64,000 bases of DNA from Serratia symbiotica (GTDB taxonomy: Bacteria; Pseudomonadota; Gammaproteobacteria; Enterobacterales; Enterobacteriaceae), in assembly GCA_024160085.1 (NCBI GenBank), contig JAMDYG010000001.1, positions 1,652,373 through 1,716,372 on the forward strand. Direction: 5' to 3'. A program made the translations under genes and the position numbers. Numbering within the stretch: position 1 is the first letter of the stretch; the number at the start of each line of letters is the position of its first letter. The notes beneath the pieces were generated by a model. It saw only the letters and a program-made list of their open reading frames with translations, was not told where the DNA came from and searched no databases. Below are positions 31,389-42,215 of the stretch, one piece after another.

Positions 31389-32135
31389 GTGACGAAACCC
31401 ACCACCATCATGAGCCATTTGCGCCAATGTAAACTAGAGCAACGCAAGTTTTCGTCCCTTACTGCCTATGATGCTAGCTTTGCCAAATTGTTTAGCTAGC
31501 AAGGCGTTAATCTCCTGTTGGTCGGCAATTCGCTGAGCATGACGCTACAGGGACACAAATCCACGCTGCCAGTCACTGTTGCCGCCATCGCCTTACCATA
31601 CCCGCGCAGTGCGCCAAGGCGCGCTAGCCTGCTTACTGCTAGCCGATCTACCCTCTTCATGACAGGCCTTCACCAATGCCGCCAAGCTGATGCGTGCGGG
31701 GGCCAACATAGTGCAGTTGTAAGGTGGCAATTGGCTATGCGAAACGGTGAAAATACTTACCGAATGCGCAGTGCCGGTATGCGGCCATTTGGGGCTGACA
31801 CCACAGTCAGTCAACGTTTTTTGCGGCTATAAGGTACAAGGGGCGCGATAAGCAGCCTGGCATGCAACTGTTAGTGTTGGCATACGTACAGGCCAGGGTT
31901 GGCACACCAAATTACTGAGGTGCCGTCCATTCCGGTTATTGGCGTCGGTGCGGGTAACGCTACCGATGACCAGATCCTGGTGATGCACGATGTTTTAGGT
32001 ATTATCGGTGACCAAACGCCGAGATTCGCTAAAAACTTCCTGGCCTACAGCAGTGATATCCGCACGGCAGTGCGGCAATATATCCAGGAAGTAGAGCAAG
32101 GCCTTTATCCGGCAGAAGAATACTCTTTGAATTAA
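31389..32135 (+). pseudogene. panB: Ketopantoate hydroxymethyltransferase PanB, pseudogene
   Basis: PanB makes ketopantoate, the first committed step of pantothenate synthesis. GTG 31389 begins [29 protein letters not shown] is followed by SER and an in-frame TAG, then [15 protein letters not shown]. The frame is lost near 31600; GLTPQSVN is partly legible near 31800, and about 40 codons are missing before [10 protein letters not shown]. The C-terminal part from 31899 ([36 protein letters not shown]) is open. Several independent lesions. Confidence 0.92.
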
Positions 32136-32145
32136 CAACAGGTTT

Positions 32146-32288
32146 AACCTGTCCCATTAGGCGTACATTATTGCAATCTATTTGCATAGAGACAGCACGC
32201 AACAACCGCCGCGTATATAGAATACGTGAGGATGGTGAGCACTGCCCAGGGCCAAAATGGCAAATAAAATAACCTAATGAGATAGGTT
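32146..32288. repeat. Miniature inverted-repeat element, family 2 (complete copy)
   Basis: A 143-base element bounded by AACCTGTCCCATTAGG and its near-perfect inverted copy CCTAATGAGATAGGTT. It has no coding capacity. Partial copies occur at 6123-6175 (right half), 7712-7729 (one end, AACCTATCCCATTAGG) and inside 27798-28079 (left half). It lies between dead panB and dead panC. It looks like a non-autonomous transposable element; a source transposase is not in this window. Confidence 0.7.
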
Positions 32289-32388
32289 CTTAATAGGTGT
32301 GATAGCGGTGGCCAGTTCCTGATGTGAGGAGAGCGGCACCGGCCAATCACGCATAGGCAAGTAAAATGGCCGATCAAAGGAGTGCCTA

Positions 32389-33225
32389 ATGATTATTATT
32401 GAATCCCTGCAATTGCTGCGCCAACAGATCCGCAGCTGGCGTCAAGGACGGTAAGCGTATTGCACTGGTGCCGACCATGGGCAACCTGCATAATAGCCAC
32501 ATGATGCTGGTCGATGAGGCGAACGCCCGCGCCGATGTCGTGGTAGTGAGCATTTTCGTTAAACCGATGCAGTTCGAACGACCGGACGATCTGACGCGCT
32601 ATCCGCGCACGTTGCAGGAAGACTGTGAGAAGCTGGCCCGTCGCGGTGTAGATCTGGTATTTACACTAGTAGCGGGCGATATCTACCCACAGGGGCTGGA
32701 ACAGCAAACCTACGTCGATGTACCGGGCCTTGCTACTATGTTGGAAGGGGCCAGCCGCCCCATCCATTTCTGTGGCGTCGCCACCATTGTCAGCAAGCTA
32801 TTCAATTTGGTGCAACCAGATCTAGCCTGCTTTAGTGAACAGAACTATCAGCAGTGGGTATTGATCCGCAAAATGGTGGCGGATATGGGCTACGATATCG
32901 ACATCGTCAGCATGCCTACCTTGCGTGCCAAAGATGGCTTGGCGCTCAGTTCGCGCAACAGTTACCTAACTGCAGACAAGCGTAAAATAGCCCTGCAGCC
33001 CCACATGATCATGAATACATTGGCGCAGCAGTTGGTCAACGGCGAACGCCACATTGATGGGATGCTGGAACAAATGACAGAGCAACTTCGTGCCGCCGGT
33101 TTTACCCCGGATGCGCTGTTTATCCACGATGCCTATAGCCGCTGCGCGGTAGTATTGATAGCCTCTTGGTTGGGTCAGGCACGTCTTGTCTGATCGACAA
33201 TCAGCAGGTTGATCTGACGCTGTAA
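32389..33225 (+). pseudogene. panC: Pantothenate synthetase PanC, frameshifted
   Basis: PanC joins pantoate and beta-alanine. ATG 32389 reads [19 protein letters not shown], then one extra G near 32446 causes TAA; in the shifted frame [17 protein letters not shown] runs on for about 250 codons, with [13 protein letters not shown] and [12 protein letters not shown] second shift near 33190 precedes IDNQQVDLTL. The HIGH-like motif is HNSH instead of HDGH, and FVKPMQF replaces FVNPMQF. Reinitiation at 32399 would give a different N-terminus, so activity is unlikely. Confidence 0.9.
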
Positions 33226-33371
33226 GCCATTTTTTGTGTGATCGTCACTGTGTCAATGCGCTAGAAAGCAGGCAACAGCGGTAATATGGGCAATAAGGAT
33301 CAGAGGTCACGGATGCTGAACAGATGTTTAACTCAACGCCCGTGAATACTGATATTCAATTAGGTAAAGTT

Positions 33372-33753
33372 ATGATACGTACTATGCTTGCAAGGCAAGC
33401 TACATCGGGTGAAAGTCACGCAAGCTGACTTGCACTACGAAGGATCCTGCGCCATCGACCAATATTTTTTGGCGGCCACTGGAATTCTGGAATATGAAGC
33501 CATCGATATTTATAACGTTGATAACGGCTAACGCTTCTCCACTTATGCCATCGCTGCTGAACGTGGTTCAAGCATCATTTCGGTCAATAGCGCGGCAGCA
33601 CGCTGCGCCTGCGTCGGCGATAAGCTAATCATTTGTTCCTATGTCCAGAAGAGCGAGGCCGATGCCCACCAGCACCACCCTAAAGTAGTCTACTTCGAGG
33701 GTGACAATCACCAGCTGCGCAAGGCGAAAGCGCTGCCAGTTCAGGTCGCTTGA
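33372..33753 (+). pseudogene. panD: Aspartate 1-decarboxylase PanD, pseudogene
   Basis: PanD makes beta-alanine after self-cleavage to a pyruvoyl enzyme. ATG 33372 reads MIRTML, then one extra G breaks the frame; the shifted frame gives [20 protein letters not shown] with the Gly-Ser cleavage site, then YNVDNG followed by TAA in place of Lys, then [39 protein letters not shown]. Two lesions in 126 codons. Together with panB and panC, the whole local pantothenate cluster is dead. Confidence 0.92.
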
Positions 33754-33760
33754 GCATCAT

Positions 33761-33790
33761 AACGGGCACATCATCCGCCCGTTATTTTTT
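33761..33790 (+). terminator. Intrinsic terminator after panD
   Basis: Stem AACGGGC/GCCCGTT with a 9-base loop followed by ATTTTTT, 8 bases after the panD stop. Still intact. Confidence 0.85.
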
Positions 33791-33805
33791 CATTGTACTG
33801 CCCGT

Positions 33806-34970
33806 CTACCCCAGTTGGTTTGCTATCCGATCGCCGTCCATGGCCATGGTATGGATGGCGTCGGGGCGTAGAATATAAAACCGCTTCAATGTATGGGGGT
33901 TATCCCCTGGTTTCACCTTTTTTTGCACCGTAGTCACTACCATATGGAATCCGGCCTCTTTTGCCGCCTGAATCGCTTGTTGGTTATAGTCACCAAACGG
34001 ATAGGAAAGATAGGAAATGCTCAAAATCAAACTGAATATTATGCTGCGAACGACTTAGCAAGATCGGCTGGCGGTTGCCGTTAGTGCGGTGTAGGAAGTG
34101 GCTATGCGACTGCTCCTCAAACACCGTTTGGTCTGCTTAAGCTCCGAAATACTCATGAACTATAACGAGAGTCTGGGTTCCACTTCTGCGGATGGCGCTT
34201 AATGCGTTGAGAGATGATAAATACCGTGGCGTGAAAACCGTAATGCTTCAGTACCGGGTAAGCATAGTGATAAACTGACTTCAACCCATCGTCGAAAGTC
34301 AGCACCACCGCTTTCCCCGGCAGGTTGATCTGGTTTTTTAAGTAAGCTTCCAACTGATACAGCGAGATAGTGTCGTAACCTGCCTGTTTGAGGTAGTAGA
34401 TGATGATAAGTTAGCACTAGGATGCCATTGTCGATCTCGCCGTCTTTCTGTCCGCTGACGTAGGCTTGCCGCTCGCCAATGTTGTCTCATACCAGGCATT
34501 GTTCTGCCGATCCTGCATCTTGCCGATGAGAGGATAGCGTAAGTTTTCTTCAAGCCGACCGAACACCTCGCCACCATTATACGCGTCGGTATAGACGTTG
34601 ATCGCCTTTTTGGTGATCACATTTTGATTGGTCGACGGTTTGTTCAACTCGCTCAGATGGCCTTGTAATTTGCGTGTTTTTTCAGCCCGCGTACATCGTT
34701 TTTATCAATAAAGCCGGTACCATGACCAAATTTGAACGCGTAGTATTCCTTTTGCGTCGGGAACACCTGGATCAGTTGCCCGCGCTTCACTTCCCCGACC
34801 GGGATCACATGCTCACCGAGCCTCGCATAGACCTCGCTATTGCGTTGTGTTTCCATGTATTCAGATTGAACAGTGCCGTCTTTCAACAGTAGGTTCGCCA
34901 AGCTAGCTGGGGAAATCAACACCAATAGGATGCCAAGTAGCCTAGCCGTCATCTTATATTGAGACCGCAT
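33806..34970 (-). pseudogene. yadE: YadE-like polysaccharide deacetylase, pseudogene
   Basis: Adjacent to panD as in E. coli; a NodB-domain protein predicted to act in the periplasm. The start near 34970 or 34952 (MTARLLGILLVLISPASLA) is a signal peptide, followed by an SH3-like domain with YMETQRNSEVYARLGEHVI and VEVFPTQKEYYAFKFGHGTG-like sequence. [20 protein letters not shown] carries the NodB metal-binding Asp pair; [20 protein letters not shown] is the C-terminal part. At least three frameshifts separate the parts. Confidence 0.8.
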
Positions 34971-35125
34971 GATGATGTTCTGCTTATGCGTGCGTAATAG
35001 CAAAATTGGGATACCAGCATAGCACGATTTGAACATCGGGGAGAAAGGGGTTATTTGAGCCATTCTATTGAATTATTTAAATCAGTAATAGCACCCCGGC
35101 AGATAATCCCAGAGGCGCACAACGA

Positions 35126-35900
35126 TCAACTGCGTAGGCCACAGCCATGTTTAATCAGATACCAAGACAACAGATAGAATACCACGATAAACCCCATCAA
35201 CACTGCCATGGTGAAGACTAACGACACATCGCTGATACCGAGGAAGCCATAGCGGAAACTACTGATCATATAGACGATCGGATTCAGCTTGGACACTGCC
35301 TGCCAGAATGGCAGCAGCAGCGTCAGCGAATAGAACACTCCGCCCAGATAGGTCAGCAGCGTCAGTACGAAGGTCGGGATCAGGCTGATGTCATCGAAAG
35401 TGGTAGCGAACACCGCATTGATCAACCCCGCCAACGAGAACAACACCGCCGTTAGTGGCAGTGTCAGCACTATCCGCCCATCAAGCGTACACGTGCAGCG
35501 GCACAAAAAACAGCGATATGATGGTAACCAGCATGACAACGCAAATGCCACGCGCCATGCCGCCGTCAACATAACCCGCGATCACCACATGATAGGTCGG
35601 CACTGGTGCCACTAACAGTTCTTCAATATTGCGTTGGAATTTTACGCTGAAGAACGGCGAGGCAACATTGGCATACGAGTTGGTGATCACCGCCATCATG
35701 ATCAGGCTGGGAATGATAAACTGTATATAACTGAAGCAGTGCATATCCCCGATGCATGTACCGATCAAGTTACCGAAGATAATGAAATACAGCGCCATGG
35801 TGATCACAGGCGGCACCAAGGTCTGGATCCAGATGCGCGCAAAGCGGTGGATCTCTTTAGCCCAGATACTTTGCAAGGTCACCCAATACAAACGCATCAT
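35126..35900 (-). pseudogene. yadH: ABC-2 permease YadH, frameshifted
   Basis: Membrane subunit of the YadGH ABC exporter. MMRLYWVTLQSIWAKEIHRF, IWIQTLVPPVITMALYFIIF and QRNIEELLVAPVPT match E. coli YadH; the frame is lost near 35490 around the fourth membrane segment and resumes as LTAVLFSLAGLINAVFATTF, LTYLGGVFYSLTLL, NPIVYMISSFRYGFLGISD. One main frameshift plus small changes. Its start overlaps the yadG stop. The ATPase partner is also dead. Confidence 0.9.
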
Positions 35901-36820
35901 GTTTTTTCTCCATTACCATTAACCATAGTGATGAACAGCTCTTCCAGCCGGTTAGCCTTGTTGCGCATGCTCAGCACCTGCACGCGCCCTGCGCGCTCAA
36001 TTGGGCGAATAAGCCGTTCAGCCCCTCTGCTCACGCATTACTCCCACCTCCAGGGTAGCCCAGTGTCAGTCAGGTTGCTGTGGTAACCATTTAGTTGCAG
36101 CAACGGGCTTTTTGCCGCCAGATCGAGGATGAAGGTTTCCGATTTCAGCTTATAGAGTAGCCCTTTCATCGAGGTATTTCCCATCAGTTCACCTTTTTGG
36201 ATGATGCCGATATTGCGGCACAGTATCTCCGCTATAGTGAGTGGTGAAGATAATGGTGGTGCCCTGATTATTCAGCTCTTTCAGGAAGCACTACATCGAG
36301 CGGCGTAGTTCGATATCTACTCCGTCGGTTGGTTCGTCGAGGATCGGTAGTTTGGGCTGATGCATCAGCGCACGAGCGATCATTAAACGGCGCTTCATAC
36401 CTCCGGAAAGCATGAGCGCACACTCATTGCATTTACCCCACAGATTAAGTTGAGTGAGGTATTTCTCCGCGCGCGCCAGCGCTTCATGCCGCGTGATGCC
36501 ATAGTAGCCAGCTTGGTTGGCACCACAATCTGCGTTACGGTCTCGAACAGATTGAAGTTAAACCCCTGTGGCACTATCCCAAGTTGGCGTTTGGCATTAA
36601 CGATGTCTTTATCGATATCATAGCCAAAAACCCGCACTGTACCAGTGGTTTTGTTGACTAGCGAGCTGATAATGCCGATGGTGGTGGATTTTCTAGCCCT
36701 GTTTGGCCCCAGCAGGGGCATAAAAATCCTGACCTCAACATTCAGATCGATGCTACGCAATGCCTTCACATCACCGGCATAGGTCTTGGTCAGTTGCGAT
36801 AATTCCAGTGTATAATTCAT
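35897..36820 (-). pseudogene. yadG: ABC ATPase YadG, pseudogene
   Basis: ATPase partner of YadH. MNYTLELSQLTKTYAGDVKA, KALRSIDLNVE and SLVNKTTGTVRVFGYDIDKD are good, but Walker A reads GPNRARKSTT instead of GPNGAGKSTT. Frameshifts begin near 36500; the signature and Walker B region (legible as [31 protein letters not shown]-like on the minus strand near 36330-36400) is disrupted. The last codons RLEELFITMVNG lead into the stop overlapping yadH. It is divergent from can. Confidence 0.9.
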
Positions 36821-37012
36821 GTGTGAAAGAGTACCTTATGACGATAAATAGGCCATCGCATCTGGGCGTAAAGATGATCTTATCATCGGCCACATTTTCA
36901 CTAAGTCGAATCCGTGCAGAAAAAATAGCATCGTTGTTCCTATTTCCAAATTGTGACGCTTGCCCTGTATTACCCCTCAATGCAATCTATTCGTTACAGG
37001 TCAATAACCTAT

Positions 37013-37661
37013 ATGAAAGAAATCAAAACACTTATCGCCAATAACCAGTCTTGGTCAGACCGTATGAATAAAGAAGATCCGAAATTTTTTGAACGTTTAG
37101 CACAGTCGCAAAAACCCCGTTTTTTACGGATAGGATGCTCTGACAGCCGCGTTCACGCAGAACGCCTAACCGGTTTAGAGCCAGGTGAGTTGTTTGTTCA
37201 CCGCAACGTGGACAACCTAGTGATCCACACCAATCTCAACTGCCTGTCGGTTGTATAGTAAGCCGTCGATGTGCTAGAGGTTGAGCACATCATTATCTGC
37301 GGCTACCTCGGATGCGGCAGCGTAAAAGCCGCAGTGGAGAACGCATATCTGGTACTGATCAACAACTGGCTGCTGCACCATCCACGAGATCTGTGGTACA
37401 AACACGGATCGCTACTGGGTGAATTTGCGCTGGAACAGCTCCTTGACGTACTGTGCAAGATCAACGTCATTGAACAGGTATATAGTATATAACCTGGGCC
37501 ATTCTACCGTCATGCAGTCCGCTTGGAAACGCGCGCAGAAAGTGATGATTCACGGTTGGGTGTATAGCATTCAGGATGGCTGTATGCGCGATCTGTATGT
37601 CACAGCTACCAGCCGTGAAAGCCTGGAGATAGGCTACCAAAAAGCACCAGCCACCCTGTAA
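37013..37661 (+). pseudogene. can: Beta-carbonic anhydrase Can, pseudogene
   Basis: Can hydrates CO2 to bicarbonate and is needed in air-grown E. coli. [34 protein letters not shown] (zinc Cys and Asp-Arg dyad present) and [20 protein letters not shown] are followed by TAG near 37257. Beyond it [20 protein letters not shown] shows that the zinc-ligand His of the usual ICGHYGCG is replaced by Tyr. A further frameshift lies near 37490 before [16 protein letters not shown]. Dead by several independent lesions. Confidence 0.92.
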
Positions 37662-37719
37662 CAGGATAAAGGTTTATAATCTCACCACCGGCGCGGCGAC
37701 ATACCGCCCCCTCAGCATA

Positions 37720-37924
37720 TTACTCGTCTAGCAACACCACTTTGCCAATGTAGGGAAGATGGCGGTATCGTTGGTTGTAGTCGATACCGTAGCCCACCAC
37801 GAATTCGTCTGGGATTGAGAAACCCACGTACTCCACCGGCACGTCCATTTCACGGCGATCAGGCTTATCCAATAAGGTGCAGATCTCCAGTCGTGGAAAT
37901 TATTACGTCCATAGTTTGTTTCAT
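37720..37924 (-). pseudogene. hpt: Hypoxanthine phosphoribosyltransferase Hpt, internally deleted
   Basis: Hpt salvages hypoxanthine. The first 9 or so codons (MKQTMDVII from ATG 37924) are joined, out of frame, to the last 60 codons ([52 protein letters not shown]). Roughly 100 codons are missing, including the PRPP-binding loop (VEDIIDSGNT). The ends are nearly perfect, so this is a clean deletion rather than erosion. Divergent hpt-can order is as in E. coli. Confidence 0.9.
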
Positions 37925-38349
37925 AATGTATATATCTCACTTATTTTTATCAGTTAAATTTTTACTTGCTCTGCCATCTTCAGTAATTAGTAATACGCCG
38001 ATTGATATACGAATTATTGCACAAAGCCGAAATGATGTAAAAGCATGAGTACTATATAGAAGAAGGCGGTGAGTATACTAGTTATGGAGAGACATTGTTA
38101 AAGGAGAAGATGGCAAGGTCAGTGTAACGCTGTGGGCGTCCCCGTATTGTTATCCCAGACTGCCAGAAGGTAATAATACGTTCATTGGTTACGAAGTCGG
38201 CCTTTCTGCCTGCGTACTTGCCTGCGACTTTGGCAGGGACAATAAAATAGTGGCCCACCTGCGGCGGGAGCTAAGATTCTGTTAGAGAGTGACTTTATTT
38301 AGCCATTGTAGCTTGCTATACTCCTGTGTGTGCACATACCTCGACCAGC
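37925..38349. other. Stretch with no recognisable gene
   Basis: About 425 bases between hpt and the IS91-type relic. It is AT-rich at first. Around 38040-38280 plus-strand fragments in several frames hint at an eroded gene, but I cannot name it. Confidence 0.35.
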
Positions 38350-39619
38350 AAAACTCCACTTCCAGATTGATGATGGCTGGGGGCCAGTTATTTGCTCGCT
38401 AAACACGGCAACATCGTCCCCGAATGGACCAAACTGGTTGTCGAGCGGATACTTGCCTGCGGGACGGATGCCATGGGCGTTCGCCTGTATTGTTATTGCG
38501 CTTCTACCCACTGTTCTCACACTAAATACGTCTGCCAAAGTTGTAAAAGCAAAGGCTACAGCGCCTTGTAGCATGAAAGCAACTGAGCAATGGATTCCTG
38601 AGCAACAGCACATCCTGCCCAACTGCGAATAGCAGCACATTACCTTCACCATGACCGATAAACTCTGGCCCGCCTTTGCCAATAACTGGCCCCTGCTCAA
38701 TAAACTCTTCACCTGTGCCACCAATAGTGGGCCAAAAAGCTTGATATCGAAATAAGCTTGTTTGTAGCCCTGCATACCTATGGCCGCCAGCTCAATCAGC
38801 ATCCGCACATTCATCTGTCCGTCACTCGCGGAGGACTGTGCCTTAAACACCTTGCCAGGCGGCAGGTTTACTTCAAAAGAAAATCGTTGAGCGCTATTGG
38901 CATCAGACCATCATCGCCTTGTTGCGGGAAAGACACACCTAGCTGAATTTACCTGCCGTCGGCTATCAACTCATCCGGGACTACCGGGAATGGTGCCAGT
39001 TTCTTGAGGCACAATTTCAGCATCGCAGGAAAATCTACTTTGCCAAAAAGACCCAATATGCCCAGCAAAATGTCAATTACCTCGGCCACTATCTGAAACG
39101 GCCACCACTCGCAGCCTCAAAACTGCGTCATTACAACGGCGGATTTGTTGTTCATTATTACTATATTATGATCACCGGACTCAGCAACACCGCACGCAAC
39201 GACTCAGCCAGGAAGAGAGACTGTGGCACTATATCAGCCATATTCCCCGTCACGCCATTTTAAGATGGTCAGGCATTACGGCCAACCGCAAACGCGGTGA
39301 GTTATTGCCTAAGGTCTATACCGCTCTGGGGATTGAAGTGAAGGCAAAACCACAGAAACCGGGCTTTACGTTGCTGATGAAGAAATTTACCAATGTGGAT
39401 CCGTACCAGCGCGTGTTATGTGGAAGCAGGATGGTATTACTAAAGAGCGCAGAGGCCGGTATCCGGGCAGAAGAATTATTGGCGCGACGTCGGCAGGAGT
39501 TCAAAATAGAACGATGGTTGCGCAACAGGCGGCACAGGAAAGCTATGCCTGAAATTTGGTACAGATATCAAAATGGTGGTTATTTTAACCAATCGTCAAA
39601 CTCGTGCTGCTTGAGCTGA
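38350..39619 (+). mobile_element. IS91-type (IS801-like) transposase relic
   Basis: Plus-strand pieces follow the order of Y2-type (HUH rolling-circle) transposases: a Cys-rich zinc ribbon around 38490-38560 (THCSHTKYVCQSCKSKG), HITFTMTDKLWPAFANNWPL near 38638, FVALHTYGRQLNQHPHIHLS with the HUH motif near 38760, NYLGHYLKRPPLAASKLRHY-like sequence near 39080, then KRGELLPKVYTALGIEVKAK and TLLMKKFTNVDPYQRVLCGS. Many frameshifts. The last 105 codons (39305-39619) are open. Confidence 0.78.
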
Positions 39620-39639
39620 TGAAGCTCATGATCCTATCA

Positions 39640-40397
39640 CCCTCTTTTGACCCTGACATAAAGGAAAAAAAACGGATCTAAGTTCCGAACCATCAAGCTG
39701 ACGGGTACCGCACTGCTAGCGTTGTCAGGTAAAACGGCGATTATGGTTTCAACCCGCTGAGGTATGTTAAAACCTTCAGAGGCAGAAACCACCGATACAG
39801 GATAAACCGGAGAAAATACGGTATTCACCACCGGGGTTACTTTCTCCTGTAGGTTCTGCTGATGCCGCAGAGAAGGTTGGTGGGTTGCACAGTATCCCAT
39901 TCTCGGCAAGGCTCTATTTTATCGGCCTAGTTGAGGACGAACAGAAAGCGTGCAGGATCTGCGCCCTGAGAAACCAACTGCCGATAACACCAGATATCAT
40001 CATTCCAGGCATGGTCATCAGCTTTCAGTACCTAGACAATCAGGTCTAGCTTATTCAGCCAATGTTGGTACAAGTAGATATAAATCTTATTAAGTGTTGG
40101 CGTTTCACCAATCCCAGGAAAATCAATAATGTTAAGTGCATGCAGACCATCAGAGATTTTGTATTGTTGAGCAAGACGGGTACATCCTTTCACTGCATCA
40201 ACGCTCGCAGGAAGAGAGCTAAAAAGCGTATTGCACAGGCTGGATTTACCCGCACCTGTTTTGCCCATAACCACGATGAAAGGCTCATAATTAATCATCG
40301 TGCCAAGATGGAAACAAAGGTTGCGGTAAACATCCTCAGGTAATACCGAAAATACTTCCTTAGGTAGCACGGTGTTATCGAGAGAGCTATTTGTCAT
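39640..40397 (-). pseudogene. YfjP/YeeP-type GTPase of CP4-like islands, pseudogene
   Basis: Homologous by pattern to E. coli YfjP, YeeP and YkfA, GTPases found in cryptic prophage islands with antigen 43 and toxin genes. The start MTNSSLDNTVLPKEVFSVLP at 40397 leads to P-loop GKTGAGKSSLCNTLF near 46-60 and DFPGIGET (G3). The frame is open to NKLDLIV, then broken; LKADDHAW, FLFVLNQADKIEPCREWD (NQAD-type G4) and VFSPVYPVSVVSASEGFNIP follow in other frames. N-terminal 121 codons are intact. Confidence 0.8.
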
Positions 40398-40520
40398 GGT
40401 TCACATTTATTATTGGAAGCCTGCAGTTTTCATTAGGCATAAAAAACCTGTTATTTCCCATGACAAGTTTTAAATACACACTGTAGGCAAGGTACAAAGC
40501 GATAATATAGGTCTGAATAT

Positions 40521-41482
40521 TTATAGAGATAAAGGCTTTAAGATCCTTTTGAATTTCACATCTCTGTGATGAATGTGCACCATGCAGCTTACAGATTTCA
40601 ATCCAGTCTCGTTGTCTATAGAGATACTATGAAAATACTTATACTCATCCTTCATGTAATCCAACTTGTACAAAGAAACCCCAACGAAGTACCCTCCCGA
40701 ACGGGAAGTAGATACATTATCTATTAAAATAAGCCGTTCAAACTTACTTTTATCCTAACCATTTACGGCTATATCTTTTAATTGTTTAAACCTGATCTCA
40801 AGAAAATACAGCCTACTGTTCATAACATCATTAATGAAAATCGTTAATACATGCAGTTATGGGAGGATATTAAATCGCCATGAAATATCACCATCATAAT
40901 AATATTTAACCTCTGCTTATTTTGACAAATAAATGAAGAATATCAGGTGTACCACCCAATTGACCAATTATGATTGGCACTATGCGGATAACATACTCCC
41001 TCAGTGCATCTCGAACTGGTTTTTTTAATTCACTACTAATTTTACCTCCCAAGGATTCAAACCGATTATACCTTTCAAACCCCAGAAAAAAGGATTCATA
41101 TTGATAATTACCCAATACAAATGACTTGGCATTTAGCGTCACCAGGTTGTCAGATAGATGGCTTTTACTTTTCCGCATAACAGTACTGTGGAGAATATGT
41201 GTTAAATTTCGGTCCTTTTTATCAGTGCTTTCTGGGCTTATATTTGCACGTAATTACTCCAGAAACAAAGTATCCGTTACATCAGACCTGAGGATCGCAA
41301 TGACGATTTTCTGGATAATCCCTGACAGGGTAAGCTCTTTCTTTTGGGCTAGTTTTTTTCAGGTCACTGTAGAGTAACTTGGAGTGGAGATTAACGGTGA
41401 TCCGGTTATGGCGTAGCATCTTTACCACTTTAGGCGCAGCACTTTTTATAACATACTGTGATATATTAACACACCTATCCAC
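40521..41482 (-). pseudogene. Decayed gene or genes of unknown function
   Basis: I do not recognise this. Reading leftward, there is an N-terminal part (KMLRHNRITVNLHSKLLYSD, then after a shift LTLSGIIQKIVIAILRSD) that recalls small plasmid-type DNA-binding proteins, then SHLSDNLVTLNAKSFVLGNY, LREYVIRIVPIIIGQLGG, a frameshift, VKYYYDGDISWRFNILP, NDVMNSRLYFLEIRFKQLKD, a TAG, and SGGYFVGVSLYKLDYMKDEY to a stop at 40521. Codon-like structure continues across the stops, so it was a real gene of perhaps 300 codons, or two. Low GC suggests transfer. Confidence 0.5.
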
Positions 41483-41563
41483 TCACACAACAAGAACGAC
41501 ACTCAATCCCTGTGACTCCTTTACGGCAGCCTGTCCAAATCTCTAGCTGTTTTATGTGATTTT

Positions 41564-41750
41564 TTACTGGGCTTTGTATTGCATATAAGACTTAGCCATT
41601 TCGCTCTGCTCTCAACCTCTCTTGCCGATTACTGCGTTAGCAACCTTCTCCGGTCGTTGTTCTTGCAAATGGCTACGATAACTCTGGTTAACCGTATTGA
41701 ATGCTACATCTACTTCTCTTCCGTCAACAACTCATAAATCATCTCGTTAA
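41564..41750 (-). pseudogene. Short decayed fragment of unknown gene
   Basis: Leftward reading gives NEMIYELLTEE, then after a one-base shift VDVAFNTVNQSYRSHLQEQR and PEKVANAVIGKRG, a TGA, and EQSEMAKSYMQYKAQ. Amino-acid pattern looks protein-like but I cannot assign it. Confidence 0.3.
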
Positions 41751-42215
41751 ACTATAGGGGCGGAAAAACCTACAGTCTTTTTAACATATTTAATAAGGGC
41801 TAACCCCGAGTAAATTGGGGGGGGAGAAAACACGGAATTGTATCCACTGTTCCTTATTGCTCAAGGGTTAATAACTTTAACACAAGTAATTTTTTATCGG
41901 ATTGATAGTATATTAATATAATAAATATATAAAAATGTTAGGTGGGTTTATAAAAAATAAACAAAACTACAATCAGAGTTGATATTCTACCTGTAAGTTT
42001 GATAGTTAACAACCCCCATAGCAATACTATGCAATATCATAAAAAATTAATTTTGAGAGATGGGTGAATTGTAATTTCATCTTTAATCATCTGAGAAAAC
42101 ACTATCAAAAATAATATCGGTCATGACATCGATTGTAGCACGGTCCTAGTAACCTCTCCCTGCTCATATCCAAATATATTCTCACCAATGACTTCAGTAA
42201 CTTTCAAGTAACGTT
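41751..42215. other. AT-rich spacer without recognisable gene
   Basis: Strongly AT-rich, with a run of eight G at about 41818-41825. No gene seen. The composition contrasts with the housekeeping regions and fits an imported island. Confidence 0.4.

Noticed and set aside
32399-33193. panC as an intact gene starting at 32399.
   Set aside because: That start gives an N-terminus unlike PanC; the true start at 32389 is one base out of frame with the rest, and the C-terminus is shifted too.
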